Source of the DNA: Caulobacter mirabilis
GTDB taxonomy: Bacteria; Pseudomonadota; Alphaproteobacteria; Caulobacterales; Caulobacteraceae
DNA: 64,000 nucleotides
NCBI RefSeq assembly: GCF_002749615.1
Contig: NZ_CP024201.1
Coordinates: forward strand, 558,001 to 622,000
Direction: 5' to 3'
Each line of letters opens with the position of its first letter. Within the stretch, counting starts at the first letter, position 1. The position numbers were made by a program, and so were the translations under genes. Shown in pieces: positions 55,203 to 63,395 of the stretch. The notes beneath the pieces were generated by a model. The model worked only from the letters and a program-made list of their open reading frames with translations, searched no databases and was not told the origin of the DNA.

Positions 55203-55300
55203 GAATGCCCTCGCGAAAGCGGGGGCCCAAGCCGCCTGTGCCGCTTCACCGCCGATGGCGGACTGGAATCTCAGCTTGGGTTCCCGCCTTCGCGGGAACA
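55203..55300. repeat. Palindromic repeat, family D
   Basis: GCCCTCGCGAAAGCGGGGGC with CCAAGC on the left is answered by GCTTGGGTTCCCGCCTTCGC and GGGAA on the right, giving an interrupted hairpin. The 358-bp gap between dnaE2 and the kinase gene is made of this, a family C element and no gene. Confidence 0.7.
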
Positions 55301-55378
55301 CTCGGAGGAAAACAGGCCAAGCTGCCCGAATGTCGATACGACCTAGGGGACCGCGACGCGTCGTGCTTCCTCTCCCTC

Positions 55379-55466
55379 CGTCATCCTCGCGCTCGTCGCG
55401 AGGACCCATGCGTGGCGGGGCGGGCTGGTCGGCGCACCATCACCGCCGTCCGTGTTCATGGGGCCT
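55379..55466. repeat. Palindromic repeat, family C copy 2
   Basis: CGTCATCCTCGCGCTCGTCG with CGAGGACCCATGCGTGGCG and, 30-odd bp on, CCGTGTTCATGG. Matches copy 1 at 35600-35690 in its first 38 bases and in its CGTGTTCATGG end, with a variable middle. Confidence 0.75.
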
Positions 55467-55521
55467 CGCGACAGGCGCGAGGGTAGAGGCGCGAGGCTGA
55501 CGAGAAAGGAGAGGCCCCCGC

Positions 55522-57354
55522 TCAAGCGGCGTCCGACGCCGCCGCGCCGCCGGGGGCGGCGTTCTGCGTGGCGGCCTGGGCCAGGGCGGCGAACAGCTCG
55601 TCCAGGGCGATCGGCTTGCAGATCACCCCGTCGGCGCCGGCCGCGCGATAGCGGGAGACGTCCTCTTCAAAGACGTTGGCGGTCAGCATCCAGACCGGCG
55701 TGGCCGATCCGGCGGCCCGGATCGTCCGCAGCGCCGTCAGACCGTCCATGACCGGCATGTTGGCGTCCATCAGCACCATGTCGAAGGGCTGGCCGGCCAT
55801 CGCCTCCACGGCCTGGGCTCCGTCGACGACCAGGGTCAGGTCGACGGGCAGGGCCTCCAGCAGAACCTGCAGAACGTGGCGGTTTCCCGCATTGTCCTCG
55901 GCGGCCAGGACGCGCAGCCGGCGGCCGTCGTCGAGCGCGGCGATGGGTTCGGCTTCCGGCTTCGGCGCGGGCAGGGCGCAGGTCTGCGAGGAGAAGGCGA
56001 TGCGGAACAGCGCGCCGCCGCCCGGCGCCGTCTCCACGGTGATCGTCCCGCCCATCAGGGCGAGGTTGCCGGCGCAGATGGCCAGGCCTAGGCCGGCGCC
56101 GCCCAGCGCCCGGCCCCCGTCGGCCTGCTCAAAGGCCTCGAAGATGCGGGCGCTGTCCTCGGGCGAGACGCCGGGCCCCTGGTCGGCGACCTCGAGCCGG
56201 ACCGTGGCCGGCCCGCCCTCCAGGCCAGGTTCAAGCGCGGCCCGGATCACGACCACGCCGCCTGGCGGGCTGAACTTCACCGCGTTGGAGACCAGGTTGA
56301 ACAGCATCTGCTCGACCTTGGGGCCGTCGGCGAGCAGCCCGCAGGGCGCCGGCAGATCGGCGAGGTCCAGCTCAAGCCGCAGCCCGTTCTCCTCCGCCCG
56401 CGGCGCCCAGGTGAAGGCGAGGGTTTCCACGGCGTGGCGCAGATCGAACGGGGCGAGCGAGAGCGCCATGCGGCCAGCCTCGATGCGGCTGATGTCGAGC
56501 ATCGAATCGAGCAGCCGCTTCAGCAGGGCGCCCGCCTCGACGACCCCGCGCGCCATGCCGGCCTGCGGCTCGGCCAGTCGAGAACGGTGCAGGGCCTCGG
56601 CGAGGCCCAGAACGGCGTTCAGCGGGGTGCGGATCTCATGACTGGTCATAGCCAGAAAGTCCGACTTGGCCCGATTGGCGGTCTCGGCCTGGAGACGAGC
56701 GGCCTCCGCCTCGCTGACCAGGCGGCCCAGTTCGAGGTTCTTTTCCTCCAGCGCCAGCTTGGTGTCGCGCAGGATCAGATCGGTCGACAGCTGGCGCCAG
56801 GTCATCGCGACCACGCCGACCACGAACAGGCAGACCACGGCGAGGAAATGCGGATTGGCCCCGGCTTGCTGGTTGATGGTCAGCCAGAGCAGCGAGCCGA
56901 CCGCCGGGGCGACGCCGAGAAGGTAGCCGAAGCGGCTCATATGCGCCTGGGTGGCCACGAACATCAGCATGCCGATGATGGCCAGTCCGGCCTCCATGCG
57001 GATCACTGGGCTGTCCGCCGCGGCGCGCACCTGCAGCGCAATCCAGCAGACGTGAAGCGTCAGCAGGGCGGTGACCAGGGCGGTCCGCCAGGTCAAGGCT
57101 TCCAGCCGGGCGGCGGCGGCGCCCGGACCACGGGCCGCTGCCTCGACCACCCCGTAGAACAGGCCATAGAGCGCCAGATGCGTCAGCCCGAAGAACAGCG
57201 CATAGCCGAGCGGGGCGACCGTCGCCAACATGACGGTGAGGCCCAGGGTCAGCAGGAACCGCACCAGGACCGTGCTCCGATACTGCCGGACGAAGGCGTC
57301 CAGCTTCAGGGCGGCGGGCGCGGGGACGGGCTGAGCCATGCCTTGATGAACCAT
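55522..57354 (-). CDS. Hybrid sensor histidine kinase/response regulator
   Basis: 610 residues (or 605 from Met6). Six hydrophobic helices in residues 30-185 form a membrane sensor. HisKA with phospho-acceptor His239 in AMTSHEIRTPLNAVLGLAEA; the HATPase part has VSNAVKFSPPGGVVV, ADQGPGVSPE and GGAGLGLAICAGN. A C-terminal receiver domain has DMVLMDANMPVMDG (phospho-acceptor Asp) and the Lys in ICKPIAL. There is no separate output regulator nearby. Divergent from the GH5 gene with only 38 bp between starts. Confidence 0.92.
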   Translation of the reverse strand: MVHQGMAQPVPAPAALKLDAFVRQYRSTVLVRFLLTLGLTVMLATVAPLGYALFFGLTHLALYGLFYGVVEAAARGPGAAAARLEALTWRTALVTALLTLHVCWIALQVRAAADSPVIRMEAGLAIIGMLMFVATQAHMSRFGYLLGVAPAVGSLLWLTINQQAGANPHFLAVVCLFVVGVVAMTWRQLSTDLILRDTKLALEEKNLELGRLVSEAEAARLQAETANRAKSDFLAMTSHEIRTPLNAVLGLAEALHRSRLAEPQAGMARGVVEAGALLKRLLDSMLDISRIEAGRMALSLAPFDLRHAVETLAFTWAPRAEENGLRLELDLADLPAPCGLLADGPKVEQMLFNLVSNAVKFSPPGGVVVIRAALEPGLEGGPATVRLEVADQGPGVSPEDSARIFEAFEQADGGRALGGAGLGLAICAGNLALMGGTITVETAPGGGALFRIAFSSQTCALPAPKPEAEPIAALDDGRRLRVLAAEDNAGNRHVLQVLLEALPVDLTLVVDGAQAVEAMAGQPFDMVLMDANMPVMDGLTALRTIRAAGSATPVWMLTANVFEEDVSRYRAAGADGVICKPIALDELFAALAQAATQNAAPGGAAASDAA

Positions 57355-57392
57355 GGGTTTGTGAAGATGTGGCTAAACGCTAGGCTGCCGGC

Positions 57393-59261
57393 ATGACCCA
57401 GCCCGACATCCGCGTTCACGGCCCGCTGTTCCTCGATCGTCATGGCCGGCAGGTGATCCTGCGCGGCGTCAATCTCGGCGGGGATACCAAGGTGCCCTGG
57501 CCGGGCGGCGGCACCGAGGTTCCGTCGGACTTCTCCGATCACCGGACGGTCTCCTTCGTCGGGCGGCCGTTCCCGCTGAACGAGGCGGATGATCACCTGG
57601 CCCGCATCGCCGGCTGGGGCTTCAACGTGCTGCGGCTCCTGACCACCTGGGAGGCGGTCGAGCACGCCGGGCCGGGCCGCTATGACGAGGAGTATCTCGA
57701 CTACCTGGTCCAGGTGGCCGCCAAGGCGGGCGAGCATGGCCTGCAGGTCTTCATCGACTTCCACCAGGACGTCTGGGCCCGGATGAGCGGCGGCGACGGC
57801 GCGCCCGGCTGGACCTTCGAGGCTGTCGGCCTGGATTTCCGGCGGTTCCACGCCGCCGAGGCGGCTCTGGTGATGCAGAACGCCTATGACTACGGCTCGG
57901 GCGAACGCCGCCAGACCGCCTATCCGCAGATGGTCTGGAGCAGCAACTACCGCCTGCCCGCCAACGGCGTGATGTGGAGCCTGTTCTGGGGCGGCCGCTT
58001 CTTCACGCCCGACTTCGAGATCGAGGGGCGGAACGTCCAGGACTTCCTGCAGGGACGATACCTTGGGGCCATGGACGCCGTGGCGCGCCGTGTGAAGGAT
58101 CTGCCCAACGTGATCGGCTTCGACACCCTGAACGAGCCGGGCTTCGGCTGGTTCGGGACGGGGCTGAGCTATCGCCACCTGCGCAAGACCGAAGCCAACC
58201 GACTGTTGCCGCAGGACGGCCCGGCGCTGTCGCCCGGCGACCAGCTGGCCATGCTCGCGGGCCGGGCGGTGACGGCGCCGGTGATCAAGGGCGGCGAGGT
58301 GGTCGGCGAGCGGACGATGAACCCCGGCGGCGTCCGCGTCTGGATCGGCGAGGATCCGTTCGAGCGGCATCTGCGCGAGGACCTCTTCACCCATTTCGGC
58401 GGGCACGAGCTGTCGCTGTCCGAGGACGGCTATGGGCCGTTCTTCCAGCGCATGGCTGACACGATCCGGGCGCACAATCCGGACTGGGCGGTGTTCGCCG
58501 AGATGGACCCCTACGCCGCCTTCGCCAAACGGGGCTTCCCGTTGCAGCTGCCCGAGCGGACCGTGAACGCCAGCCATTGGTACGATGTGCGCCTGCTGCA
58601 CACCAAGGACTACGACGCCAAGACCGATCCGGCGGAGACGGCGGCGCGATATGCCCGTCAGCTGGGTCATATCAAGCGGGAGGCGGAGGCGTTCGACGCC
58701 GGCGCGCCGGCGCTGGTCGGCGAGTTCGGCACGCCCTACGACCTCGACGGCGGCGAGGCCTACGCCGCCTGGGCGCGCGGCGAGCGGGACGGGGTCTGGG
58801 CCAAGCACGAGGCGGCCCTGTCGGCGATGTACGACGCCATGGACCAGCTGCAGCTGCACTCGACGCAGTGGAACTACACCGCCAGCAACCGCAACGACCT
58901 GCGGATCGGCGACCGCTGGAACCAGGAGGATCTGTCGATCTATTCGGCGGACCAGGAGGTCGGCGGAAACGACGGCGGACGAGGGACGGCCGGCTTCTGC
59001 CGCCCCTATGCGCGGGCGGTCCAAGGGCGGCTGGTCGAGGTCGCCTTCGATCGGATGGCGGGGACGTTCCGGCTGGCCTGGGACGCCGACCCGGCCATCG
59101 CAGGGCCGACCGACGTCTATATCCCGACGCTGCAGTTCCCCAACGGCGTGGAGATGGCGGTCGAGGGCGAACCGCTCGACATCGGCGACCTCGCGGGTCA
59201 GCGCCTGACGCTGACGGCCGCGACGGCAGGGCGGCGGGTCCTGACGCTGAGGCGGAAGTAG
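57393..59261 (+). CDS. GH5 family glycoside hydrolase, glucosylceramidase/steryl-glucosidase-like
   Basis: 622 residues, no signal peptide. GRQVILRGVNLGGDTKVPWP, DHLARIAGWGFNVLRLLTTW and FIDFHQDVWARMSGGDGAPG match the GH5 branch of fungal EGCrP-type glucocerebrosidases and sterylglucosidases (GH5_12-like, from memory). The catalytic acid/base is Glu248 (DTLNEPGFG), the nucleophile Glu444 (LVGEFGTPYDLDGG). The C-terminal domain is beta-rich. Such cytosolic enzymes hydrolyse glucosylated lipids; Caulobacterales make glycosphingolipids. Function remains an inference. Confidence 0.82.
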   Translation: MTQPDIRVHGPLFLDRHGRQVILRGVNLGGDTKVPWPGGGTEVPSDFSDHRTVSFVGRPFPLNEADDHLARIAGWGFNVLRLLTTWEAVEHAGPGRYDEEYLDYLVQVAAKAGEHGLQVFIDFHQDVWARMSGGDGAPGWTFEAVGLDFRRFHAAEAALVMQNAYDYGSGERRQTAYPQMVWSSNYRLPANGVMWSLFWGGRFFTPDFEIEGRNVQDFLQGRYLGAMDAVARRVKDLPNVIGFDTLNEPGFGWFGTGLSYRHLRKTEANRLLPQDGPALSPGDQLAMLAGRAVTAPVIKGGEVVGERTMNPGGVRVWIGEDPFERHLREDLFTHFGGHELSLSEDGYGPFFQRMADTIRAHNPDWAVFAEMDPYAAFAKRGFPLQLPERTVNASHWYDVRLLHTKDYDAKTDPAETAARYARQLGHIKREAEAFDAGAPALVGEFGTPYDLDGGEAYAAWARGERDGVWAKHEAALSAMYDAMDQLQLHSTQWNYTASNRNDLRIGDRWNQEDLSIYSADQEVGGNDGGRGTAGFCRPYARAVQGRLVEVAFDRMAGTFRLAWDADPAIAGPTDVYIPTLQFPNGVEMAVEGEPLDIGDLAGQRLTLTAATAGRRVLTLRRK

Positions 59262-59264
59262 ATC

Positions 59265-59315
59265 GCATAGCCTCTCCCGCCGCATGAACCTCTCCCCCGA
59301 AGGGGAGGAGAGCGA
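59265..59315. repeat. Short CTCTCCC palindromic repeat
   Basis: GCATAGCCTCTCCCGCCGCA with CCTCTCCCCCGAAGGGGAGG. CTCCCC and GGGGAG form a hairpin with a short loop. Between the convergent GH5 and moeA genes. Confidence 0.65.
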
Positions 59316-59318
59316 GAG

Positions 59319-60548
59319 CTAACCGCGCTCCAGCGGCAGCACATCCACCGTGTCGCCGACCTCGGCCGCCTCCGCGCCAGGCAGTCGGCGCAAGAGGCAA
59401 TCCGCCGCGGCGAAGACGGTGACCAGCGAGCTGTCCTGGTCGGGGAAGGGGACGACGCCTTCGGCCGTCGTGCGGGCGCGCATCCAGTGTTCCCGCGGCC
59501 CGTTGGCGGGCAGCGGCGCGGCCAGGCGGGCGGTCGACAGGCGATGCGGCGCGGCCGCGCCCTGCAGGGCCAGGACCAGCGGCTTCAGGAACAGCTCGGC
59601 GCAGACGAAGGCCGAGGCCGGGTTGCCGGGCAGGCCCAGCACAAGCCGCCCGTCCGCCAGCCGTCCGAACCAGGTCGGCTTGCCCGGGCGGACGTTGACG
59701 GTCTCGACATCCAGCGCCAGGCCCAGCTGGGCCATCGCCGGCTTGACCAGGTCGTAGTCGCCGACCGAGGCGCCGCCGACCGTGACGATGACCTCAGCCT
59801 CGACATTGCGGACCGCCGCGACGATGGCGTCGATGTCGTCGCCGGCCGGGGCCAGTCGCGTCGGGGCGGCGCCCCAGCGCGCCAGCATCGGCAGCAGGGC
59901 GGCGGAGCCGGATTCGTAGATCTGATAGGGGCCGGCCTCGCCGCCGGGCGCCGCCAGTTCCTCGCCGGTGGCCAGGACGGCGACCTTGGGGCGCCGGGCG
60001 ACGGCCAGGGTCGCGCGACCCGCGGCGGCGGCCAGCGACAGCCGCCAGGGATCCAGGCGCGTCCCGGCCTCGAGCAGCACGTCGCCGGCGCGGAAGTCCC
60101 CGCCTCTAGGACGCAGATGCGAACTCCGGCCAGCCGGGCCTACGCGCAGCGTGTCGCCGTCGCGCTCGGCCTCTTCCTGGATGACGATCAGATCGGAGCC
60201 GTCGGGCGCGGGCGCGCCGGTGAAGATGCGGACGGTCTCGCCGGCTCTAAGCACGGCGTCGTAGCCGCGTCCGGCCGCGCTCTCGCCGACGATGCTCAAC
60301 ACGGCGCCGTCGGACCCGAGGTCGCCGCGACGGACGGCCCAGCCGTCCATGGCCGAAGCCGCGAACGGCGGCTGGTCGCGCACGGCCGTCACCGACTCCG
60401 CCAGCACCCGGCCGTCGGCGTCGCTCAGCGGGGCGGTTTCGGCGGACAGGGCGACCGCCCGCGCCAGCATCCGGGCCCGCGCCTTTTCGACGCTCAGGCC
60501 CTTCAGCGTCCGATCGGCGTCAGCCGACGAAGGCGCGTTCGAGGACAT
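59319..60548 (-). CDS. moeA: MoeA, molybdopterin molybdenumtransferase
   Basis: 409 residues from ATG 60548, overlapping the end of fpr by 29 bp. VEKARARMLARAVALSAETA, PPFAASAMDGWAVRRGDLGS, RIFTGAPAPDGSDLIVIQEE and VIVTVGGASVGDYDLVKPAM, with LGLPGNPASAFVCAELFLKP, are MoeA. It inserts molybdate into adenylated molybdopterin. The first 15 or so residues look poorly conserved, so the real start could be a little later. The moaA-E genes are not in this window. Confidence 0.93.
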   Translation of the reverse strand: MSSNAPSSADADRTLKGLSVEKARARMLARAVALSAETAPLSDADGRVLAESVTAVRDQPPFAASAMDGWAVRRGDLGSDGAVLSIVGESAAGRGYDAVLRAGETVRIFTGAPAPDGSDLIVIQEEAERDGDTLRVGPAGRSSHLRPRGGDFRAGDVLLEAGTRLDPWRLSLAAAAGRATLAVARRPKVAVLATGEELAAPGGEAGPYQIYESGSAALLPMLARWGAAPTRLAPAGDDIDAIVAAVRNVEAEVIVTVGGASVGDYDLVKPAMAQLGLALDVETVNVRPGKPTWFGRLADGRLVLGLPGNPASAFVCAELFLKPLVLALQGAAAPHRLSTARLAAPLPANGPREHWMRARTTAEGVVPFPDQDSSLVTVFAAADCLLRRLPGAEAAEVGDTVDVLPLERG

Positions 60549-61338
60549 AGTCGCCCGGTTCGGCGTTGGAACCCTCGATCAGGCCATGGCTCTCGATCAG
60601 CGCGCCCATGTCCTTGATGAAGTCCATGCTGCCGCAGAGCATGATCCGATCCTCGTCGGCGTTGAACTTTTCCCCGTCCAGGCCGAGATCGCGGAACAGC
60701 CGGCCGGAGTTGATCAGGTCGGTGAACCGGCCCTGGCGTTCGAACGGCTGCCGCGTGACGGTCGGATAGTAGGACAGCTGGGCCTTGGCCTCGTCGCCGA
60801 CCAGCGGATCATCATGGATGTCGGCTGTGTAGAAGTCGCGATAGGCCAGTTCGTCGACTTCGCGCACGCCGTGGCAGACGATGACCTTCTCGAAGCGGCT
60901 GAAGGCTTCCGGATCGCGGGCGACCGACAGCCAGGGGGCCAGACCGGTGCCGGTGCCGATCAGGAACAGGCGCTTGCCGCCCTTCAGCGCGTCCAGCACT
61001 AGGGTGCCGGTCGGCTTCTTGCCGAGCAGCACGGTGTCGCCCGGCTGGATCTTCTGCAGGCGGCTGGTCAGGGGGCCGTCCTCGACCTTGATCGAGAAGA
61101 ACTCCAGCTCCTCCGCCCAGGACGGCGAGGCGATCGAATAGGCGCGCAGCACCGGCTTGCCGCCGTCCTCGCCGGGCAGGCCGATCATCACGAACTCGCC
61201 CGAACGGAAGCGGAAGCTCTCGGGCCGTGACAGGCCGAAGCTGAACAGGCGGTCCGTCCAGTGTTTCACCCACAGCACCTTCTCCTCGAAGAAGGGGCTC
61301 GCCTTGACCGGCGCGTCCTGGACCGCAGCTGACGTCAT
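60520..61338 (-). CDS. fpr: Ferredoxin-NADP+ reductase
   Basis: 272 residues from ATG 61338 (MTSAAVQDAPVKASPFFEEK). FRFRSGEFVMIGLPGEDGGK with LRAYSIASPSWAEELEFFSI binds FAD, and LFLIGTGTGLAPWLSVARDP binds NADP; the C-terminus DYVLERAFVG is typical of the bacterial type subclass. It can reduce ferredoxins such as Bfd for iron release. The in-frame extension to 61476 is non-conserved. Confidence 0.94.
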   Translation of the reverse strand: MTSAAVQDAPVKASPFFEEKVLWVKHWTDRLFSFGLSRPESFRFRSGEFVMIGLPGEDGGKPVLRAYSIASPSWAEELEFFSIKVEDGPLTSRLQKIQPGDTVLLGKKPTGTLVLDALKGGKRLFLIGTGTGLAPWLSVARDPEAFSRFEKVIVCHGVREVDELAYRDFYTADIHDDPLVGDEAKAQLSYYPTVTRQPFERQGRFTDLINSGRLFRDLGLDGEKFNADEDRIMLCGSMDFIKDMGALIESHGLIEGSNAEPGDYVLERAFVG

Positions 61339-61495
61339 TCCGTTGATTTCCTTGAAGACCCGAACGAGGGCCCGCCGCGTACTCCATGTGATGGCGGGCG
61401 CGAGTATGTCAACGCGAGGAAGTCTCGGACGGCGTTCAGGGATGCTGGCTCCCCGAGGGCGACGCGCCCGTCGCATTGCGGGAGGGCGTATCCTT

Positions 61496-61514
61496 GTTGC
61501 GAGTCGATTGCAAC
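61496..61514. promoter_or_regulatory. Palindrome upstream of fpr, related to the bfd palindrome
   Basis: GTTGCGAGTCGATTGCAAC has arms GTTGC/GCAAC and matches the bfd-upstream palindrome GTTGCAACTCAATTGCAGC at 14 of the first 17 positions. It is 158 bp upstream of the fpr start. Confidence 0.45.
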
Positions 61515-61586
61515 AGCGGCGTCGCCCCTCGCGGCCCCGCCTGCAGGGAGGGCCGCAAAACCTGACGAGGATCGGCGTCGGGCTGC

Positions 61587-61615
61587 TTGCCGCGACGACG
61601 GGTCCCTGCTAAACG
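61587..61615 (+). promoter_or_regulatory. Promoter of tRNA-Trp-secE-nusG
   Basis: TTGCCG (61587-61592), 17-bp spacer, TAAACG (61610-61615), giving the GCTAAACG form seen at Caulobacter housekeeping promoters. It is about 100 bp before the tRNA and closely resembles the rplK promoter at 62829-62857. Confidence 0.7.
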
Positions 61616-61713
61616 GCGCGCTTCCGGTGATCGACAGACTGCGCCGGCGGGCATCTCCGCCAACGGTTCGCTGTTCGGTTTCCGGCGACAGACGTCCGCG
61701 AGGGCCGAAGTCT

Positions 61714-61789
61714 AGGAGTGTAGCTCAGCTGGTAGAGCATCGGTCTCCAAAACCGAGGGCCGGGGGTTCGAGTCCCTCCACTCCTGCCA
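61714..61789 (+). tRNA. tRNA-Trp (anticodon CCA)
   Basis: 76 nt cloverleaf: acceptor AGGAGTG pairs with CACTCCT, D-arm GCTCAGCTGGTAGAGC, anticodon arm CGGTCTCCAAAACCG with CCA in the loop, TpsiC arm GGGGGTTCGAGTCCCT, discriminator G and encoded CCA. tRNA-Trp upstream of secE is a conserved arrangement. Confidence 0.97.
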
Positions 61790-61856
61790 AGTTCGACCTA
61801 TGTACGGTGCGCGATGGTCGCGCACCGACCTGTTGAAAGAGCTTCAGACCCGTCCG

Positions 61857-62171
61857 ATGGCCAAGAAAACGGGCAACCTCGCTGCGATGAAGCAGCGCGC
61901 CGCCAAGAGCGCCGCCGCCGTCGCCACGTCTGGCGGGCCGCCCTCCTCGACGTCCGAGGACACGCCGAAGAAGCCGTTCAACCCGATCCAATTCGCTCAG
62001 GAGGTCCGGGCCGAGGGCCGTAAGATCACCTGGACCAGCCGCAAGGAGACCTGGATCACTTCGGTGATGGTCTTCATCATGGTCGTGATCGCGGCGCTGT
62101 TCTTCTTCGGCGTGGACACCTTCCTGTCCTTCGTCGTCGGCCAGCTGCTGAAGTTCTCGACCGCCGGATAA
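61857..62171 (+). CDS. secE: SecE, preprotein translocase subunit
   Basis: 104 residues from ATG 61857 (MAKKTGNLAAMKQRAAK). A Ser/Ala-rich N-terminal tail leads to the core NPIQFAQEVRAEGRKITWTS and RKETWITSVMVFIMVVIAAL, one membrane helix, the short SecE form. It is part of SecYEG in the inner membrane. The upstream in-frame stretch runs into the tRNA region and is rejected. nusG follows after 5 bp. Confidence 0.95.
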   Translation: MAKKTGNLAAMKQRAAKSAAAVATSGGPPSSTSEDTPKKPFNPIQFAQEVRAEGRKITWTSRKETWITSVMVFIMVVIAALFFFGVDTFLSFVVGQLLKFSTAG

Positions 62172-62176
62172 AGCCT

Positions 62177-62746
62177 ATGACGACCGAAGCCGAAACCCGC
62201 CCCGCGTCGAACCCGCGCCACAAGTGGTACATCGTCCACGCCTACTCGAATTTCGAGAAGAAGGTGGCCGAGCACATCCGTGAGCAGGCCAAGGCCCAGG
62301 GCCTGGAAGACTCCTTCTCCGAAATCCTGGTTCCGACCGAGGACGTCGTCGAGATCCGCCGCGGGCGCAAGATCAACTCCGAGCGCAAGTTCTTCCCGGG
62401 CTACGTCCTGGTGAAGATGGACCTCTCGGACGAGGCCTATCACCTCATCAAGAACACCCCGAAGGTCACCGGCTTCCTCGGCTCGGGCTCCAAGCCGATC
62501 CCGGTCTCCGAAAAGGAAGTCCAGCGCATCGTCGGCGCCATCGAAGAGAGCGTCGAGCGTCCGAAGTCGACGGTCACCTACGAGATCGGCGAGCAGGTGC
62601 GCGTCACCGACGGTCCGTTCGCCAGCTTCAACGGCACGGTCGAGCAGGTCGACGAGGCCCGCGAGCGCCTGCACGTCGCCGTGTCGATCTTCGGCCGCGC
62701 GACCCCGGTCGAGCTGGAATACAATCAGGTCGAGAAGGTCGCGTAA
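62177..62746 (+). CDS. nusG: NusG, transcription elongation/antitermination factor
   Basis: 189 residues. The NGN domain (KWYIVHAYSNFEKKVAEHIR, then RKFFPGYVLVKMDLSDEAYH) and C-terminal KOW domain (GEQVRVTDGPFASFNGTVEQ) are complete. It couples RNA polymerase with Rho or the ribosome. The secE-nusG pair ends in a strong terminator, so rplK has its own promoter. Confidence 0.97.
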   Translation: MTTEAETRPASNPRHKWYIVHAYSNFEKKVAEHIREQAKAQGLEDSFSEILVPTEDVVEIRRGRKINSERKFFPGYVLVKMDLSDEAYHLIKNTPKVTGFLGSGSKPIPVSEKEVQRIVGAIEESVERPKSTVTYEIGEQVRVTDGPFASFNGTVEQVDEARERLHVAVSIFGRATPVELEYNQVEKVA

Positions 62747-62772
62747 GACCGTCTTCACCGATCTCTCTCTGG

Positions 62773-62806
62773 AAAGGGCGCGGATCACTCCGCGCCCTTT
62801 TCGTTT
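62773..62806 (+). terminator. Rho-independent terminator after nusG
   Basis: AAAGGGCGCGG-ATCACT-CCGCGCCCTTTT, an 11-bp stem with T-rich tail, 26 bp after the nusG stop. Confidence 0.9.
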
Positions 62807-62828
62807 GACGCGGGATGACGTGCGGCGG

Positions 62829-62857
62829 TTGTCCGCCGCGGCCTTCTCTGCTAAACG
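62829..62857 (+). promoter_or_regulatory. Promoter of rplK-rplA
   Basis: TTGTCC (62829-62834), 17-bp spacer, TAAACG (62852-62857), with the same TGCTAAACG box as the tRNA-Trp/secE promoter and similar sequence after it. Confidence 0.7.
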
Positions 62858-62959
62858 CCGCCGCTTCCTCGGCTCGCCGGGGGCTAAATCCGTGGGAGGG
62901 GTCTGCCCGCACCACGGCCGCATAGGCGCTTTAAGTAGCGCCGCTTAACGGAGACAGAG
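62858..62959 (+). promoter_or_regulatory. rplK 5' leader, candidate L1-binding/autoregulatory RNA
   Basis: About 100 nt of structured leader. CGTGGGAGG with CCACGGCCG can pair around GTCTGCCCGCA (62891-62919), and GGCGCT with AGCGCC forms a second hairpin at 62925-62942, just before the ribosome-binding site. In many bacteria the rplKA messenger leader mimics the 23S L1-binding site; this is a candidate on position and structure alone. Confidence 0.4.
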
Positions 62960-63391
62960 ATGGCCAAGAAGATTCTGGGCTACATCAAACTGCAGGTGCC
63001 CGCGGGCTCCGCCACCCCGTCGCCGCCGATCGGCCCGGCGCTGGGTCAGCGCGGCGTCAACATCATGGGCTTCTGCAAGGAGTTCAACGCCCGCACCGAA
63101 AAGGAAACGAAGGGTACGCCCCTGCCGACCGTGATCACGGTCTACCAGGACAAGTCGTTCACCTTCGTCACCAAGACCCCGCCGGCGACGCACTTCATCA
63201 AGCAGGCGTTGAACCTGAAGTCGGGCTCGAACAAGCCGGGCCGCGAGTCGGCCGGCCAGATCACCCGCGCTCAGCTGATCGAGATCGCTGAGAAGAAGAT
63301 GAAGGACCTCAACGCCAACGACGTTGACGCCGCCGCCCGCATCATCGAGGGCTCCGCCCGTTCGATGGGCCTCAAGATCGTGGAGGCCTAA
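62960..63391 (+). CDS. rplK: 50S ribosomal protein L11
   Basis: 143 residues with [20 protein letters not shown], then [20 protein letters not shown] (the thiostrepton/GTPase-centre region) and a C-terminal RNA-binding domain including [20 protein letters not shown]. Binds 23S rRNA at the GTPase-associated centre. ACGGAG lies about 10 bp before the start. It is 4 bp upstream of rplA. Confidence 0.97.
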   Translation: MAKKILGYIKLQVPAGSATPSPPIGPALGQRGVNIMGFCKEFNARTEKETKGTPLPTVITVYQDKSFTFVTKTPPATHFIKQALNLKSGSNKPGRESAGQITRAQLIEIAEKKMKDLNANDVDAAARIIEGSARSMGLKIVEA

Positions 63392-63395
63392 GACC

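Larger units (their letters stand above)
61339..61713. other. Gene-free stretch between fpr and tRNA-Trp
   Basis: 375 bp. I see no convincing gene; a 75-codon minus-strand frame in 61436-61663 has no ribosome-binding site or recognisable pattern. It holds the palindrome at 61496-61514 and a promoter at 61587-61615. The fpr promoter must be in its left part. Confidence 0.6.

Noticed and set aside
55187-55500. Small open frames in the dnaE2-kinase gap
   Set aside because: They lie entirely in palindromic repeat DNA (families C and D) and show no start signals or conserved pattern.
61436-61663. 75-codon minus-strand frame between fpr and tRNA-Trp
   Set aside because: Arg/Pro-rich, no ribosome-binding site and no recognisable motif; the region holds a palindrome and a promoter instead.
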